Positions 53,365-63,836 of a DNA stretch of 64,000 bases are shown here, piece by piece. The notes beneath the pieces were generated by a model. It saw only the letters and a program-made list of their open reading frames with translations, was not told the origin of the DNA and ran no database searches. How positions within the stretch are numbered: position 1 is the stretch's first letter; each line of letters opens with the position of its first letter. The translations under genes and the position numbers were made by a program. Location of the stretch: positions 310,001 to 374,000 of the forward strand of contig NZ_CP133152.1 in assembly GCF_036488675.1 (NCBI RefSeq). Reading direction: 5' to 3'. Source of the DNA: Sinorhizobium chiapasense (GTDB lineage: Bacteria > Pseudomonadota > Alphaproteobacteria > Rhizobiales > Rhizobiaceae).

Positions 53365-54891
53365 TCAGGCGGCAGCCATCCTCTTCAGTCCCGCCGCATA
53401 GCGCATGATCTCCTGCTCGGAGATCTCGTCTCCTTCGAGCATCCCGACGATGCGTCCCTCGCGCATTACCGCAACCCGCGTGCAAAGTCCGATGACCTCA
53501 GGCATTTCGGAGGAAACGACGATGATCGAGCGGCCGTCGCGCGCGAGTGCCGAAATGAAGTGATAGATCTGCTGCTTGGTGCCGACGTCGATGCCGCGCG
53601 TCGGCTCGTCGATGATGATGATCTCGGGCTCCGTCTCCATCACCTTGGCGAGCAGCAGTTTCTGCTGGTTGCCGCCCGACATGCGTCTGGCCACCACATT
53701 GCCGTCGCGCACCCGAATGTCGAAGCGACGTCGCGCCCTTTCGAGCGCAGCCGCTTCGCTGTTGGGGTCGAGATAGCCAAGGCGGGCATGCCGACCGAGC
53801 GATTGCAAGGTCAGGTTCGCCGTCATGCCGGAATTCAGGAGCAGGCCCTTCGCCTTGCGGTCCTTGGTCATATAGGCAAGGCCTTGTCGATTGGCGGCGT
53901 GCACGTCGCCCGACGGTACGGCTTCGCCGCGGATTGTCACCTCGCCCGAAAGGCGCGAGCGGAGGCCTGCCACCGCCTCCATCAGTTCAGTTCGCCCCGA
54001 GCCGATCATGCCCGAGAAGCCGAGGATCTCCCCCTTGCGCACCTCGAAGCTGGCGTCCTTGACGTAATCCGTGGAGACGGATTCGACGCGCAGGACGATC
54101 TCCTCGTCGACGTCGGGTTCTGTCTTGGCGGGGTAGAGGCTCGACATCTCGCGGCCGACCATGAGTTGGGCGATCGATTCGCCGTCGAGGATCGCGGTCG
54201 GGGCGGTCTTCACCCATTGTCCGTCGCGCAACACCGTCACGCGGTCGGTCAGTTCGAGGACCTCGTCGAGCTTGTGGGACACGAAGACGAAGCTCGTGCC
54301 CTGCTCGCGCAGCTTGCGCACCTGGCGGAAGAGGAAATTGGTCTCCTCGCGCGAGAGGACGGCCGTCGGTTCGTCCATGAAAACGACCCGCGCGTCGCGG
54401 CTGATCGCCTTGGCGATCTCGACCATCTGCTTTTCGGCGATCGACAGGCTGCTGACCAGCGCATTCGCGTCGACGCGACAGCCGAGGAGATCGAGAACCC
54501 GGCGCGTTTCCGCGCGCATATATTTTCGGTCAAGGACACCGAAGCGTGTGACCTCGCGGCCGAGAAAAAGGCTCTCCGCAACGGTCAGATGTTCCGCGAG
54601 ATTGAATTCCTGGTGGATGATGACGATGCCGAGCGCCTCGGCGGCGCCGTTCGGGGGGAGTGTCACCGGCTTGCCGTTGAGCAGGATTTCGCCGGAGGAG
54701 GGCTGCTCGAAACCAGAAAGGATTTTTACGAGCGTGGATTTGCCGGCGCCATTCTCGCCCATCAGGGCATGGATCTCGCCGGCACGAAGCTCGAAATTGA
54801 CGCTGAAGAGCACCTGCACGCCGCTGAACGATTTGCTGATGCGACGTGCCTCCAGCACGACGCCCCCGGTCTCGAAGGTTTCCGGATTCAT
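53365..54891 (-). CDS. Ribose-type sugar ABC transporter ATP-binding protein
   Basis: A 508-residue tandem ATPase. First domain: [42 protein letters not shown]. Second domain: degenerate Walker [39 protein letters not shown]. First gene of the operon; its start is 40-74 bases from the two LacI-type operators at 54931-54965. Confidence 0.93.
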   Translation of the reverse strand: MNPETFETGGVVLEARRISKSFSGVQVLFSVNFELRAGEIHALMGENGAGKSTLVKILSGFEQPSSGEILLNGKPVTLPPNGAAEALGIVIIHQEFNLAEHLTVAESLFLGREVTRFGVLDRKYMRAETRRVLDLLGCRVDANALVSSLSIAEKQMVEIAKAISRDARVVFMDEPTAVLSREETNFLFRQVRKLREQGTSFVFVSHKLDEVLELTDRVTVLRDGQWVKTAPTAILDGESIAQLMVGREMSSLYPAKTEPDVDEEIVLRVESVSTDYVKDASFEVRKGEILGFSGMIGSGRTELMEAVAGLRSRLSGEVTIRGEAVPSGDVHAANRQGLAYMTKDRKAKGLLLNSGMTANLTLQSLGRHARLGYLDPNSEAAALERARRRFDIRVRDGNVVARRMSGGNQQKLLLAKVMETEPEIIIIDEPTRGIDVGTKQQIYHFISALARDGRSIIVVSSEMPEVIGLCTRVAVMREGRIVGMLEGDEISEQEIMRYAAGLKRMAAA

Positions 54892-54930
54892 CGATTCCCC
54901 CTTGCGGCTCCCATCCGCTTGTACGGGTTA

Positions 54931-54965
54931 TGTAAACCTTTACACACACTATGTAAAGGTTTACA
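54931..54965. promoter_or_regulatory. Tandem LacI-type operators
   Basis: TGTAAACCTTTACA (54931-54944) and TGTAAAGGTTTACA (54952-54965) are each perfect 6+2+6 palindromes. They are reverse complements of each other and their centres are 21 bp apart, two helical turns, so two dimers would bind the same DNA face. They lie between the ABC operon and the divergent lacI gene. Confidence 0.8.
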
Positions 54966-55058
54966 TCAGGACGTGCACAGGAATTTGCCGGTCCGCCTTT
55001 GACGTTACCGGCAGTGTGTGTAGTGTCCCGCCGAGACGAGACGCAAGGCAGAGCGAGA

Positions 55059-56084
55059 GTGTCGGAATCCACGCCCGCAACCATCGAAGATGTCGCCAGG
55101 ATCGCCGAAGTTTCGATCGCGACGGTATCGCGGGCAATCCACACCCCGGAGAAGGTCGCAAAGTCCACGCGACTGAAGGTCAACCAGGCAATTGCCATTA
55201 CCGGCTATACGACCAATGCCATGGCGCGCAGCCTCAGGCTCGGCCGGTCGAACATGATTCTGGTCGTCGCCCCGGATATCGGCGACCCCAACTTTTCCAG
55301 CATTCTCGTCGGCCTGGAAAACGAGGCGCGGTCGCACGGCTATGGCGTGCTGATCGGCCACACGCAGAACGACGCCCAGCGCGCGCTCGAATATCTGAAA
55401 TTCCTCAACTCCAACCAAGCGGCTGGCCTCATCCTTTTCACCGGCATTCTGCCGTTCGGCCATGAGACAATGACGGCGCGATTGCCGCCAAGTGTCGGGA
55501 TCTTCGAGCCTGTCTTCAACGGCGGCATCCCCTATGTCGGCATCGACGATATCGAGGGTGCCCGCAAGGTGGTCGACCTCCTGATCGCCGAAGGCCATCG
55601 CAAGATCGCCTTTATCGGCGATTCCCGCACACGGCTCGCCTACAAGAGGAGACGGGCCGGCTACGACGCGGGGCTTGACGCGGCGGGCGTGCCGGCGGAG
55701 CTTCGGCTCGTCCAGGAGGGCGACGGCACGCTCGAGAGCGGAAGGGCCGCCGTCGAGCGGCTCTTCGTGCGCGACACGCTGCCGACCGCTTTCATGTGCG
55801 TCAACGACCAGACGGCGCTCGGCGTGATGATTGGGCTGAAGGCGCGCGGCTATGACATACCCGGTGATTTTTCGGTGACCGGCTTCGACGACGTGCCTCA
55901 GGCTACGTTCATGACACCGGCGCTGACCACAATCCGCCAGCCGCGCACGCTGATCGGAAAGCAGGCTATGGCACTCCTGCTTGACCTTCTTTCCGATAGG
56001 CGCCCCGCCGAGACTGAGATCCTCCTGAGGCCGGATCTGGTGGTCCGCAATTCCGTGACCGCACCGTCGCGGCGGTGGACGTAA
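55059..56084 (+). CDS. LacI family transcriptional regulator
   Basis: About 341 residues. The helix-turn-helix and hinge are TIEDVARIAEVSIATVSRAIHTPEKVAKSTRLKVNQAIAITGYTTNAMARSL, then a periplasmic-binding-like ligand domain (NMILVVAPDIGDPNFSSILVGLENEARSHGYGVLIG, TGFDDVPQATFMTPALTTIRQP). I chose the GTG at 55059, which has AAGGCAGAG upstream and starts just before the DNA-binding domain; a TTG at 54999 would add 20 residues. Represses the divergent sugar importer and probably itself. Confidence 0.9.
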   Translation: MSESTPATIEDVARIAEVSIATVSRAIHTPEKVAKSTRLKVNQAIAITGYTTNAMARSLRLGRSNMILVVAPDIGDPNFSSILVGLENEARSHGYGVLIGHTQNDAQRALEYLKFLNSNQAAGLILFTGILPFGHETMTARLPPSVGIFEPVFNGGIPYVGIDDIEGARKVVDLLIAEGHRKIAFIGDSRTRLAYKRRRAGYDAGLDAAGVPAELRLVQEGDGTLESGRAAVERLFVRDTLPTAFMCVNDQTALGVMIGLKARGYDIPGDFSVTGFDDVPQATFMTPALTTIRQPRTLIGKQAMALLLDLLSDRRPAETEILLRPDLVVRNSVTAPSRRWT

Positions 56085-56096
56085 ATAGCTAGGATC

Positions 56097-56258
56097 ACCC
56101 CTCCCCAACCCCTCCCCACAAGGGGGAGGGGCTTTGGCGTCCGCCGCATCGCCTGCCGCCATTTCGAGACCTCCGAGCGCGTCGAAGCGATAAGAATGAA
56201 CTGAGCGGGCGCGGCATCTTAAGCCCCTCCCACCTGTGGGGAGGGGTTGGGGAGGGGT
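56097..56258. repeat. Inverted-repeat element between lacI and chemoreceptor genes
   Basis: Arms of 38 bases at 56097-56134 and 56221-56258 are reverse complements with about two mismatches. They are built from ACCCCTCCCCAACCCCTCCCC-type C-rich runs ending GGAGGGGCTT. The spacer of 86 bases has no gene. It fills the space between two convergent genes. Related in style, but not in sequence, to the element at 50987-51189. Confidence 0.65.
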
Positions 56259-56303
56259 TTTCTCGGGGCGCCTTTGGGTCGTTCAACCCAAAATCATCGT
56301 GAT

Positions 56304-58115
56304 CTAAGCCACGCGCCTCGCCGTGCGCTCATATTCCTTCACCTGAAAGCGGCCTGCCATGCGGTTGAGGTCACCTGCCTCGCCGCTCAGCTCACGGCAG
56401 GCTGCATTGGTCTCCTCGGCCATCGCCGCATTCCGCTGCGTCATTTCATCCATTGTATGGAGCGCCGCATCGATCTCGGACAATGCAGCCGACTGCTCGG
56501 TCGCGGCAGCCACGATCGCCCCGATGAGGTCGGTAACCTGCTGCACGTGCCCCACTATCCCGATCAACGCCTCACCGGTCTGGTTGACGAGCTCCACCCC
56601 ACCGGCGACTTCGCGTGTCGACGCCTCGATCAGCATTTTGATTTCCTTGGCGGCGCTGGCGGAGCGACCGGCGAGTTCCCGCACCTCCTGGGCAACGACG
56701 GCAAAGCCCTTGCCGGCTTCCCCCGCACGCGCAGCCTCGACGCCGGCATTGAGCGCCAGAAGATTGGTCTGGAAAGCGATCTGATCGATGACGTTGATGA
56801 TCTGCTGGATCTGTCCTGAGGATCGCGCGATGCGCTCCATTGCGGCGACTGCGTCGCGCACGACGATCGCGGATCTCTCCGCGCTGTCTTTCGCCGCCAC
56901 CATCACCAGACTCGCCTCTCGCGCCCGCTCCGAGGAATTGTGTGCCGTCGCCGTGATCTCGTTGAAGGCGGAGGCGGTCTGTTCGAGCGAGGCCGCCTGC
57001 TGCTCGGTCCGTTTGGCCAGGTCATCGGTTGCCCCGGCAATTTCCGAAGAGCTCGTGTTCAGCCTGGCGGTCGCATTGAGGACACTGGAGATCGTTTCAG
57101 CGAGCCGTTCGACGCTCGTATTGAATTCCGCTCTCAATTCCTCGTACTCTTGCGCGATATTGTCGTCGATGCGGACGGAGAGATCGCCGGCAGACAGGCG
57201 TCCCAGTCCGCGGGTGAGATGCTCTATGACTTGCAGCCGGTCTTTCTCCTCGATCGCTTTCCGTCGTGCGTGGGCTGCCTCCTGTTCGTCCCGCAGGCGG
57301 CGCTCCTCATCCGTCCGCTCCCGCGCATTGCGGCGCTCGATTGCCGCCTCCCGGAACACCGAGACGGATCTTGCGACCATGCCGATCTCATCCGGACGCT
57401 CGGCATAGGGAACCTCGCGGTCGTAGTCGCCGGCGGCCAACGTCTGCATATAGGTAGACATGGTGGCCAGAGGCTTCACCGCGCGATGGCGGAAGAACCA
57501 AAGGCCGGCGAGCAGCAGAAGGACGGACAACGCCGAGCTCAGGGTGGCGGCCCACGATAGGGTTGCCGTGTCTGAAGCTGCACCTGCTTCCTGCTGCTTC
57601 AGGAACGTGTCTGCCATCGCGACCAATTCATTGACCGCGACTTCATGGTGGTGGAAGCTTGCCTTCAGTTCGCCCATCGCCTGTGCCGCGGAAACCGGAT
57701 CGCCGTTTCGGAGCGGAGCGAGGAACTTTACTTCCATCGCGGCCCAATAGGTATCGGCTCTGCCGATAACATCGTTCTCCAGCTTTGCCTTGAGCGTTTC
57801 GGGAGCCGTCGACGCTTTCCAGTAGGCGCGCCGGTCGTCATAGGCCTGTTTCAAGGTTCCGATCTTGTCGAGGTTGCCTTTGGCGAGTTCGGGATTGGAT
57901 ACCGCCTCCATCGCCAGCATGTAGGACTCGACCGTGTACAACGGCGGCGGCAGGATGTCGGCGATCAGGTCCTTTCCGTAGACCACCTGCGTATAGACGG
58001 GGCCGTTTACCCTGAGCTTGTCGAAGGCGTATGTCTTGATGCCGATGGAAATCATTAAGCCGGCGGTGACGATCGCCCCGAAGATCGCCAAACCGCGCGC
58101 AATAGATAGTTTCAT
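56304..58115 (-). CDS. Methyl-accepting chemotaxis protein
   Basis: A 603-residue chemoreceptor. Membrane segments at about 8-28 and 190-210 flank a helical periplasmic ligand domain of about 160 residues. A HAMP domain follows ([37 protein letters not shown]), with a second HAMP-like part, then the signalling domain with the hairpin tip [20 protein letters not shown] region ([41 protein letters not shown]). There is no C-terminal NWETF-type CheR-tethering pentapeptide. ATG at 58115 follows GGGAGAG. Ligand unknown; the gene lies between two sugar transport systems. Confidence 0.9.
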   Translation of the reverse strand: MKLSIARGLAIFGAIVTAGLMISIGIKTYAFDKLRVNGPVYTQVVYGKDLIADILPPPLYTVESYMLAMEAVSNPELAKGNLDKIGTLKQAYDDRRAYWKASTAPETLKAKLENDVIGRADTYWAAMEVKFLAPLRNGDPVSAAQAMGELKASFHHHEVAVNELVAMADTFLKQQEAGAASDTATLSWAATLSSALSVLLLLAGLWFFRHRAVKPLATMSTYMQTLAAGDYDREVPYAERPDEIGMVARSVSVFREAAIERRNARERTDEERRLRDEQEAAHARRKAIEEKDRLQVIEHLTRGLGRLSAGDLSVRIDDNIAQEYEELRAEFNTSVERLAETISSVLNATARLNTSSSEIAGATDDLAKRTEQQAASLEQTASAFNEITATAHNSSERAREASLVMVAAKDSAERSAIVVRDAVAAMERIARSSGQIQQIINVIDQIAFQTNLLALNAGVEAARAGEAGKGFAVVAQEVRELAGRSASAAKEIKMLIEASTREVAGGVELVNQTGEALIGIVGHVQQVTDLIGAIVAAATEQSAALSEIDAALHTMDEMTQRNAAMAEETNAACRELSGEAGDLNRMAGRFQVKEYERTARRVA

Positions 58116-58205
58116 GCAATCTCTCCCACGGAAAATCCTTGCCACGCTGACGCGTCTGGACTTGACGGAACCTCCTGAAGAGGCCGCAAGCGAGTAATAA
58201 GTCAT

Positions 58206-58526
58206 GAAAAAAATTCCGGACTGACCCGGCGCGGAACGTCCGCATCATGCATCAAGCCTTCCACTCAAGGGGATAGACCTGGCAACGCTCTCGTATAGCG
58301 AGCAGAATTATATGATAATTGTTACTGCGTAATTAAGCGCGCGCCGACCCTACGTTGCGTGTCTAACGAGACGCGCAATGTAGGGCCGGGCCGGTTCGAA
58401 CGGTGGGAGTGCGGGCTTTATGCGTCAGATCATTTCATTGTTTCTATGAAACAGTGAAGTGATCTAACTCTTTGAAATTACGCAATTCCGGACGGAAAAC
58501 CGTTACACACTTTTCCTGGAATTGCT
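58206..58526. other. Intergenic region upstream of the chemoreceptor, with a hairpin
   Basis: No gene is supported. A stem-loop at 58349-58384 (CCTACGTTGCGTGTCT-AACG-AGACGCGCAATGTAGG, two mismatches or wobbles) resembles the first half of the family 2 repeats and may be a degenerate half-copy. AT-rich sequence at about 58300-58335 may hold the chemoreceptor promoter. Confidence 0.45.
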
Positions 58527-58649
58527 CTAGCGGCCGCGGCGGCCGAAGAGGGAAGCTGTTTCGCGGGTCTGAACCCGAAGCATCGCGTTCCAAAGCTGAA
58601 GAACGAAACGCGGCTGGAACTGGCTCGCAGGCTTGCGCTGCGACAACAT
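58527..58649 (-). CDS. Possible small basic protein
   Basis: A 40-codon frame (MLSQRKPASQFQPRFVLQLW...) with a good ribosome site (CCGGAG 7 bases upstream of the ATG at 58649). The product is basic and ends LFGRRGR. I do not recognise a family. It lies downstream of the iatP terminator on the same strand and upstream of the chemoreceptor. It may be chance. Confidence 0.35.
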   Translation of the reverse strand: MLSQRKPASQFQPRFVLQLWNAMLRVQTRETASLFGRRGR

Positions 58650-58792
58650 GATAAATCTCCGGTGGTTTTGGATGGAAGCGATATAGTGTATCGACGGTGC
58701 TTTTGCCAGAGCGGAGTCTACGGGGCTGCCTTGCAAGGCAAGCATATGTCGACGGACGAACAAATCGCTTGAGTTTGGTAGTACAGGCAAAG

Positions 58793-58824
58793 AAAAGACC
58801 GGAACGGCTTGCGCCCTTCCGGCC
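58793..58824 (-). terminator. Terminator of the inositol transport operon
   Basis: On the minus strand GCCGGAAGGGC-GCAA-GCCGTTCCGGT forms a stem with one mismatch, followed by CTTTTCTTT. It lies shortly after the iatP stop. Confidence 0.7.
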
Positions 58825-58863
58825 AGTCACTTCCTTGGGAGGACAAGTCTTCTTTTCTGGAGC

Positions 58864-59889
58864 TTAGGCTTTCTTTCTGCCCTTCTGGCGATAGACGTCG
58901 ACGACGACGGCCGCGACGATGATCACGCCCTTGACGATCTCCTGGTAGTAGGCGTCGACCCGGAGGAACGTGAAGCCGGAGGTCATGACGCCGAGGATCA
59001 CCGTGCCGATGACGGTCCCGGTGATGCGGCCGACACCGCCGGTCAGCGACGTGCCGCCGATGACGGTCGCTGCGATGGCGTCAAGTTCATACATGACGCC
59101 CATGCCGGCCTGTGCGGTCTGGGCGCGAGCAGCGGTGACCACACCTGCAAGGCCCGCCAGCATGCCGGCAATGGCGTAGACCTTGATCAGGTGTGCCTCG
59201 ACATTGATACCGGAAACGCGCGCAGCCTGCACGTTGGCGCCGATCGCGTAGGTGAACTTGCCGTAGCGGGTGTAGCGCAGCGCAATGTGGAAGATCAGCG
59301 CGACGACGAGGAAGACGATGACCGGCCAGATACCCGTGCCGATGAAGTTGAACTGGTCGGTGAGGCCGGAGACCGGTTGGCCCTTGGTGTACCACTTGGA
59401 GACGCCGCGCGCCGAGACCATCATGCCGAGCGTGGCGATGAAGGGGGGTATCTTGGTCTTGGCGATGAGCTGCCCGTTGATATAGCCGGCGAGGAGACCG
59501 ATGCCGACGCCGAGGCCGATCGGCACGATTGCCGGAAGGTCTGTGAGCGAGGGGTAGAGGGCGCGTGGCCAGGTGGAGGCCTGCGCGACGCTCGCCGAGA
59601 TCATCGCCGTCATGCCGACCACCGATCCCGATGAAAGGTCGATGCCGCCGGTGATGATCACCTGCGTCACGCCGACGGCGATGATGCCGATCACCGAGAC
59701 CTGCAGGATCATGATCGTCAGCCGCTGGGAATTCATCAGGAAACTCTGGCCGACGAAGATCCAGCCGAGAATTTCGTAGACAAGCGCTATCCCGAGCAGC
59801 ACCAGGAAGATGTTGAATTCGGGCGGCATGCGCCGCCTTGACCCGACAAGGGTCGTGCTCGTGCCATGCGCGGCGACATTGGTATCCAT
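58864..59889 (-). CDS. iatP: myo-Inositol ABC transporter permease
   Basis: A 341-residue permease of the ribose/inositol type with about nine membrane segments. Visible family parts are [51 protein letters not shown] and [23 protein letters not shown]. Gene order ibpA-iatA-iatP and likeness to the S. meliloti inositol system support the name. Terminator downstream at about 58793-58824. Confidence 0.9.
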   Translation of the reverse strand: MDTNVAAHGTSTTLVGSRRRMPPEFNIFLVLLGIALVYEILGWIFVGQSFLMNSQRLTIMILQVSVIGIIAVGVTQVIITGGIDLSSGSVVGMTAMISASVAQASTWPRALYPSLTDLPAIVPIGLGVGIGLLAGYINGQLIAKTKIPPFIATLGMMVSARGVSKWYTKGQPVSGLTDQFNFIGTGIWPVIVFLVVALIFHIALRYTRYGKFTYAIGANVQAARVSGINVEAHLIKVYAIAGMLAGLAGVVTAARAQTAQAGMGVMYELDAIAATVIGGTSLTGGVGRITGTVIGTVILGVMTSGFTFLRVDAYYQEIVKGVIIVAAVVVDVYRQKGRKKA

Positions 59890-59922
59890 TTTTCTGTCCT
59901 CCCTGCGGTCGGCATCGCGCGT

Positions 59923-61464
59923 TCAGCGCGCGGCAAGTTCCATGACCTTGATCTGGGTCGCTTCGGCTCGGTCGAGGAAGCCGGTGACCCGGCCTTCATG
60001 CATCACCATGATCCGGTCGCTCATGCCGAGCACTTCGGGCATTTCCGACGAGATCATGATGACGGCGACGCCGTTGCGGGCGAGTTCGGTGACAAGACGG
60101 TGGATTTCCGCCTTGGCGCCGACATCGATGCCGCGCGTCGGCTCATCAAGGATGAGAATGCGTGGATTGGTCAGAAGCCAGCGGCCGATCAAAACCTTCT
60201 GCTGATTGCCTCCCGACAGGTTTTCGATGCGCTCCTGCAGGTTCGGAGTCTTGACCCTGAGCTTGCGGCTCATCTCCTCGCAAGCGGCGGTGATCGCCTT
60301 CTCGCTGACGAAGCCGCGCTTGACGAACTTGTCCTGCAGCACCGCGATCTGCATGTTCTCGAGAATGTCGAGGATGAGCAGGCAGCCGGTGTCCTTGCGG
60401 TCTTCCGTCAGGAACGCCATGCGATGGCGGATTGCCGTGTTGGGGTCGTCGATCACGACTTCCTTGCCGTCGATCGCAAGCGTGCCCGAGCTTGCCGGCG
60501 TGACGCCGAACAGCGTTTCCGCGACATTCGAGCGGCCGGAACCGACGAGTCCGGCGACGCCTAGAATTTCACCGGCGCGCACATCGAAGGAAACGTCGCG
60601 GAACACGCCATCAAGCGTGAGGTCCTTGACCGACAGCACGACATCGCCGATCGGCACCTCCTCCTTCGGGAACATCTGGGTGATCTCGCGGCCGACCATC
60701 ATGCGGATGATGTCGTCGCGGGTGACGTTGCTGGAGGCGTGCGTGCCGATATATTTGCCGTCGCGGAACACCGAGAATTCGTCGGCGATCTCGAAGAGCT
60801 CGTTCATCTTGTGGGTGATGTAGACGATACCGATGCCTTGCGATCTGAGGTCGCGGATGATCTCGAAGAGGTGCGCGACCTCGCGCTCGGTCAGCGCCGA
60901 TGTCGGCTCATCCATGATCAGGACGTCGGATTCGTAGGAAACCGCCTTGGCGATTTCGACCATCTGACGGTTGGCGACGGAGAGGTGGCGGACTTCGATC
61001 TCCGGGTCGAGATTGATCTTCAGCCGCTCGAACAGTTTGGCGGTCATGCGGCGCATTTCGCCGTGATCGACGAAGCCGAACCGGTTCTTCGGTTCGCGGC
61101 GGATCCAGATGTTTTCCGCGATCGTCATGAAGGGCATCAGGTTCAGCTCCTGATGGATCATGGCGATGCCGTTTTCGAGCGCGTCGAGCGGCGATTTCAA
61201 GCGGATGTCGACGCCCTTCAGCTTCACCTCGCCCTGGTCCGGCTGGTAGATGCCGGCGAGTATCTTCATCAGGGTGGATTTGCCGGCGCCGTTCTCGCCC
61301 ATCAGCGCATGTACGGTGCCGCGCTTCAACTTGAACTCGACGTCATCGAGCGCGACAACGCCCGGAAATTCCTTGCGCACGCCTTCCGCGGAAAGAAGGT
61401 AGTCGGCGTTCGGTACGGCGCCACTCGCACGCACGGCTGCCATGGTTGTGGGACTGAGCGTCAT
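59923..61464 (-). CDS. iatA: myo-Inositol ABC transporter ATP-binding protein
   Basis: About 513 residues, two ATPase domains. First: [43 protein letters not shown]. Second: degenerate Walker [44 protein letters not shown] 61464 has GGAGG at 8 bases; an ATG at 61470 is only 2 bases from it. It lies between ibpA and iatP in one operon. Confidence 0.9.
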   Translation of the reverse strand: MTLSPTTMAAVRASGAVPNADYLLSAEGVRKEFPGVVALDDVEFKLKRGTVHALMGENGAGKSTLMKILAGIYQPDQGEVKLKGVDIRLKSPLDALENGIAMIHQELNLMPFMTIAENIWIRREPKNRFGFVDHGEMRRMTAKLFERLKINLDPEIEVRHLSVANRQMVEIAKAVSYESDVLIMDEPTSALTEREVAHLFEIIRDLRSQGIGIVYITHKMNELFEIADEFSVFRDGKYIGTHASSNVTRDDIIRMMVGREITQMFPKEEVPIGDVVLSVKDLTLDGVFRDVSFDVRAGEILGVAGLVGSGRSNVAETLFGVTPASSGTLAIDGKEVVIDDPNTAIRHRMAFLTEDRKDTGCLLILDILENMQIAVLQDKFVKRGFVSEKAITAACEEMSRKLRVKTPNLQERIENLSGGNQQKVLIGRWLLTNPRILILDEPTRGIDVGAKAEIHRLVTELARNGVAVIMISSEMPEVLGMSDRIMVMHEGRVTGFLDRAEATQIKVMELAAR

Positions 61465-61609
61465 TCTCATAGCCTCCCGGTTCCGGCATCGGCCGAAAAG
61501 TCCCGCGGCGGGCGCATACGCCTTCTCATTGAGCCCTGCCGTCAGGGCTTCGTGCGGGGACCTGATTTCAGGAGGGAGCGCGGCTCTTGTCGCGCTCCCA
61601 AGCGAACGA

Positions 61610-62539
61610 TCAGTTCTTCGCCTGATATTTATCCAGGTTTTCCTTCGTCACGAGTTCGAAGGGGATGTAGACCTTCTTTTCGACCGGCTCACCCTTGGCG
61701 AGCTTGAGTGCGGCGTCGACAGAGCCTTGGCCCTGGCCGGCCGCGTTCTGGAACACGGTCACGTCGAGGTCCCCGGCCGCCATGGCGGCAAGCGCATCCT
61801 GGGTGGCATCGACGCCGCCGATGACGACCGAGTCCATCGAACGGCCCGCAGCCTTCAGTGCCTGGATGGCGCCGATCGCCATCTCGTCGTTGTTCGAAAT
61901 GACGGCATCGAACTCCACGCCGGCGGAAAGCCAGTTGGTCACGAGGTCGGCGCCCTGGGTGCGCGACCAGTTGGCCGTCTGCTCTTCGACGATCTCGATG
62001 CCCTTGCACTGTTCGGTGGCAAGCACATCATGTACATCCTTCGTGCGCATGCGGGCAGCCTGATTGGAAAGCTCGCCCATCATGACGACAGCCTTGCCCT
62101 TGCCGCCGAGGATCTTGCAGATCTCCTGGGTTTCCAGCGTGCCGGATTCCATTTCGTTCGAAGCGACGAAAGCCTGCTTGTCCGGCAGGGTGTCGACGTT
62201 GACCGGTTCGCGGTTGACATAGACCAGCGCAATGCCTGCATCGGCGGCGATCTTCGACATGGCGGCAGTTGCATCGGTATCGACCGGGTTGACGATGATG
62301 GCATCGACACCAGCCGCGATGAAGTTCTGGATCTGGCTCTGCTGTTTCGCGACGTCGTTCTGCGCGTCCTCGATTTGCAGTTCGACCCCATTGAGGGTCT
62401 TGGCGTAATCGGACATGCCGTTGCGCAGAACCGTCAGGAAGTTGTCGTCGAACAGCGCCATCGACACACCGATGGTCTCGGCATGCGCAGCTGTCGACAT
62501 CATGACGGCCATCGCGGCGCCCAGCACAAATTTCTTCAT
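61610..62539 (-). CDS. ibpA: myo-Inositol-binding periplasmic protein
   Basis: A 309-residue binding protein of the RbsB group with signal peptide ([20 protein letters not shown]). The mature part [57 protein letters not shown] and [21 protein letters not shown] fits the inositol-binding proteins IbpA of Caulobacter and S. meliloti. The ATG at 62539 follows GGAGG. IolR-type boxes lie upstream (62691-62704), supporting induction by inositol. Confidence 0.9.
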   Translation of the reverse strand: MKKFVLGAAMAVMMSTAAHAETIGVSMALFDDNFLTVLRNGMSDYAKTLNGVELQIEDAQNDVAKQQSQIQNFIAAGVDAIIVNPVDTDATAAMSKIAADAGIALVYVNREPVNVDTLPDKQAFVASNEMESGTLETQEICKILGGKGKAVVMMGELSNQAARMRTKDVHDVLATEQCKGIEIVEEQTANWSRTQGADLVTNWLSAGVEFDAVISNNDEMAIGAIQALKAAGRSMDSVVIGGVDATQDALAAMAAGDLDVTVFQNAAGQGQGSVDAALKLAKGEPVEKKVYIPFELVTKENLDKYQAKN

Positions 62540-62660
62540 TTCTTTTTCCTCCACATTCGGTGCCCGGCGACACCTTCTCCAGCCGGAAGTGCGACCCTTT
62601 TCGCAGGTCGAACCCATCCCGAACCGAAAGCCGCACTCCCGCTGCTCTTTCGGTCAAAAC

Positions 62661-62704
62661 GGAATAAACGAACCAGTAAATTGCGATTACGGAATATGTA
62701 TTCC
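62661..62704. promoter_or_regulatory. IolR-type operators upstream of ibpA
   Basis: GGAATATGTATTCC at 62691-62704 fits the GGAA-N6-TTCC motif reported for the repressor IolR of S. meliloti. A weaker match, GGAATAAACGAACC at 62661-62674, lies exactly 30 bp away centre to centre. Both are about 120-165 bases upstream of the ibpA start. Confidence 0.75.
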
Positions 62705-62777
62705 ATTTTATCCAGGCGCCGTCAAGCCTGTCTTGCGGCGCCCGAGCCATTTTCGGTGTTTTCCTGCGAGAGGATGA

Positions 62778-63590
62778 TCAGGCCTTGGCCTGCAGATAAG
62801 CCATGCTTTCCTGAAGCGCCTTTGCTGGATCGGCGAGCTCGTGCACCGACAGGGCGAAGGGCTCGAAGGAAAACACGCCCTTGTATCCCTGATCGGTGAG
62901 GCGGCGAATCTGCCCGGCATTGTCCAGCCGGTCTTCCTGATCGATGAGAACGCGATGCGGGTCGCGCATGTCGGCGACCCTGACCGCCTTGTCGCTGACG
63001 CCGGAAATATGCACCAGCCCCGTAAGCTCCGGGAAAAAGGCGTCCTCGCCGGCAAGATGATGGTGGAAGGTGTCGTGCACGAGACGGAATGTCGCCTCGC
63101 CGCCGACCTCGCGGATCGCCTCGACGGCTTCGGTCTTGGAACGCAGCGAGCAGATCTCGAAGCCGAGCGGCTCGACAAACCCGGTAACGCCCGCGGTTTC
63201 CAGCAATGGCTTCAAGGCTTTCAGCGCGGTTCTCAGGTTTGCCTGGCGCTCGCCATCTTTCTGGCCGCTGCCATCATTGACCGGCACCAGCACCAGCGCC
63301 TTGGCGCCGCAATCGCGCGCATAGGAGATAAGCGCGCGTGCTTCCGCTTCGCGCTCGTCGTTCCATTCGTTGAAGCGTTGCAGCGCGTTGATCGAGATGA
63401 TCGTCAGCCCGTGCTTTTCAGTAAGCGCCCTCACGGCATCCGGGCTGGTGCCGTCAAGGATGGCATTGCCGGAGAGGTCGTTGCGGATTTCCACGGCGGA
63501 AATGCCGAGCGACTTGGCGAGCGCGAAGAACGCATCAAGCGGCAGACCGGGTGCCGCCATATGGTTGAGGGCGAAGGGAAGGGCGGTCAT
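62778..63590 (-). CDS. Sugar isomerase-like TIM barrel protein, probable inosose isomerase (IolI-like)
   Basis: A 270-residue xylose-isomerase-like barrel. Metal ligands are visible as Glu in GFVEPLGFE, Asp/His in LVHDTFHHH, His in VHISGVSD and Glu in SFEPFA. The start LPFALNHMAAPGLPLDAFFALAKSLGISAVEIRNDL is typical of the group that includes 2-keto-myo-inositol isomerases. Its own IolR-type box (63637-63650) and position before ibpA support a role in inositol catabolism. Substrate is inferred from context. Confidence 0.85.
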   Translation of the reverse strand: MTALPFALNHMAAPGLPLDAFFALAKSLGISAVEIRNDLSGNAILDGTSPDAVRALTEKHGLTIISINALQRFNEWNDEREAEARALISYARDCGAKALVLVPVNDGSGQKDGERQANLRTALKALKPLLETAGVTGFVEPLGFEICSLRSKTEAVEAIREVGGEATFRLVHDTFHHHLAGEDAFFPELTGLVHISGVSDKAVRVADMRDPHRVLIDQEDRLDNAGQIRRLTDQGYKGVFSFEPFALSVHELADPAKALQESMAYLQAKA

Positions 63591-63636
63591 GGCAGGTGTA
63601 TCCTCCAGGAATGTTTGGAATGGCTTTCACCTGAGC

Positions 63637-63650
63637 GGAACGTTTGTTCC
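63637..63650. promoter_or_regulatory. IolR-type operator upstream of the inosose isomerase gene
   Basis: GGAACGTTTGTTCC fits GGAA-N6-TTCC, 47 bases upstream of the ATG at 63590. Flanks (CGGAA..TTCCATTT) match those of the box at 62691-62704. Confidence 0.75.
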
Positions 63651-63836
63651 ATTTCAGGTCTGATGCCACAATCATCACTTGGGAGGCGTCCGTCAAAGCG
63701 ATAGGTGGGCAGTCGTCTTGCATTTCTGCAAGATTGCATTTTGCTAATGATGGAATCCTGTCATGGCGTCGCTGCAGGAGGCACTCGCCGCGGATCAAGT
63801 CTGCAGCGTCCGGGTCTTCTTGGTGTGCTGTCAGGC

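Noticed and set aside
52164..53408. 414-codon open frame antisense to the ribose-type permease
   Set aside because: The permease has clear membrane segments and motifs; the opposite frame has none.
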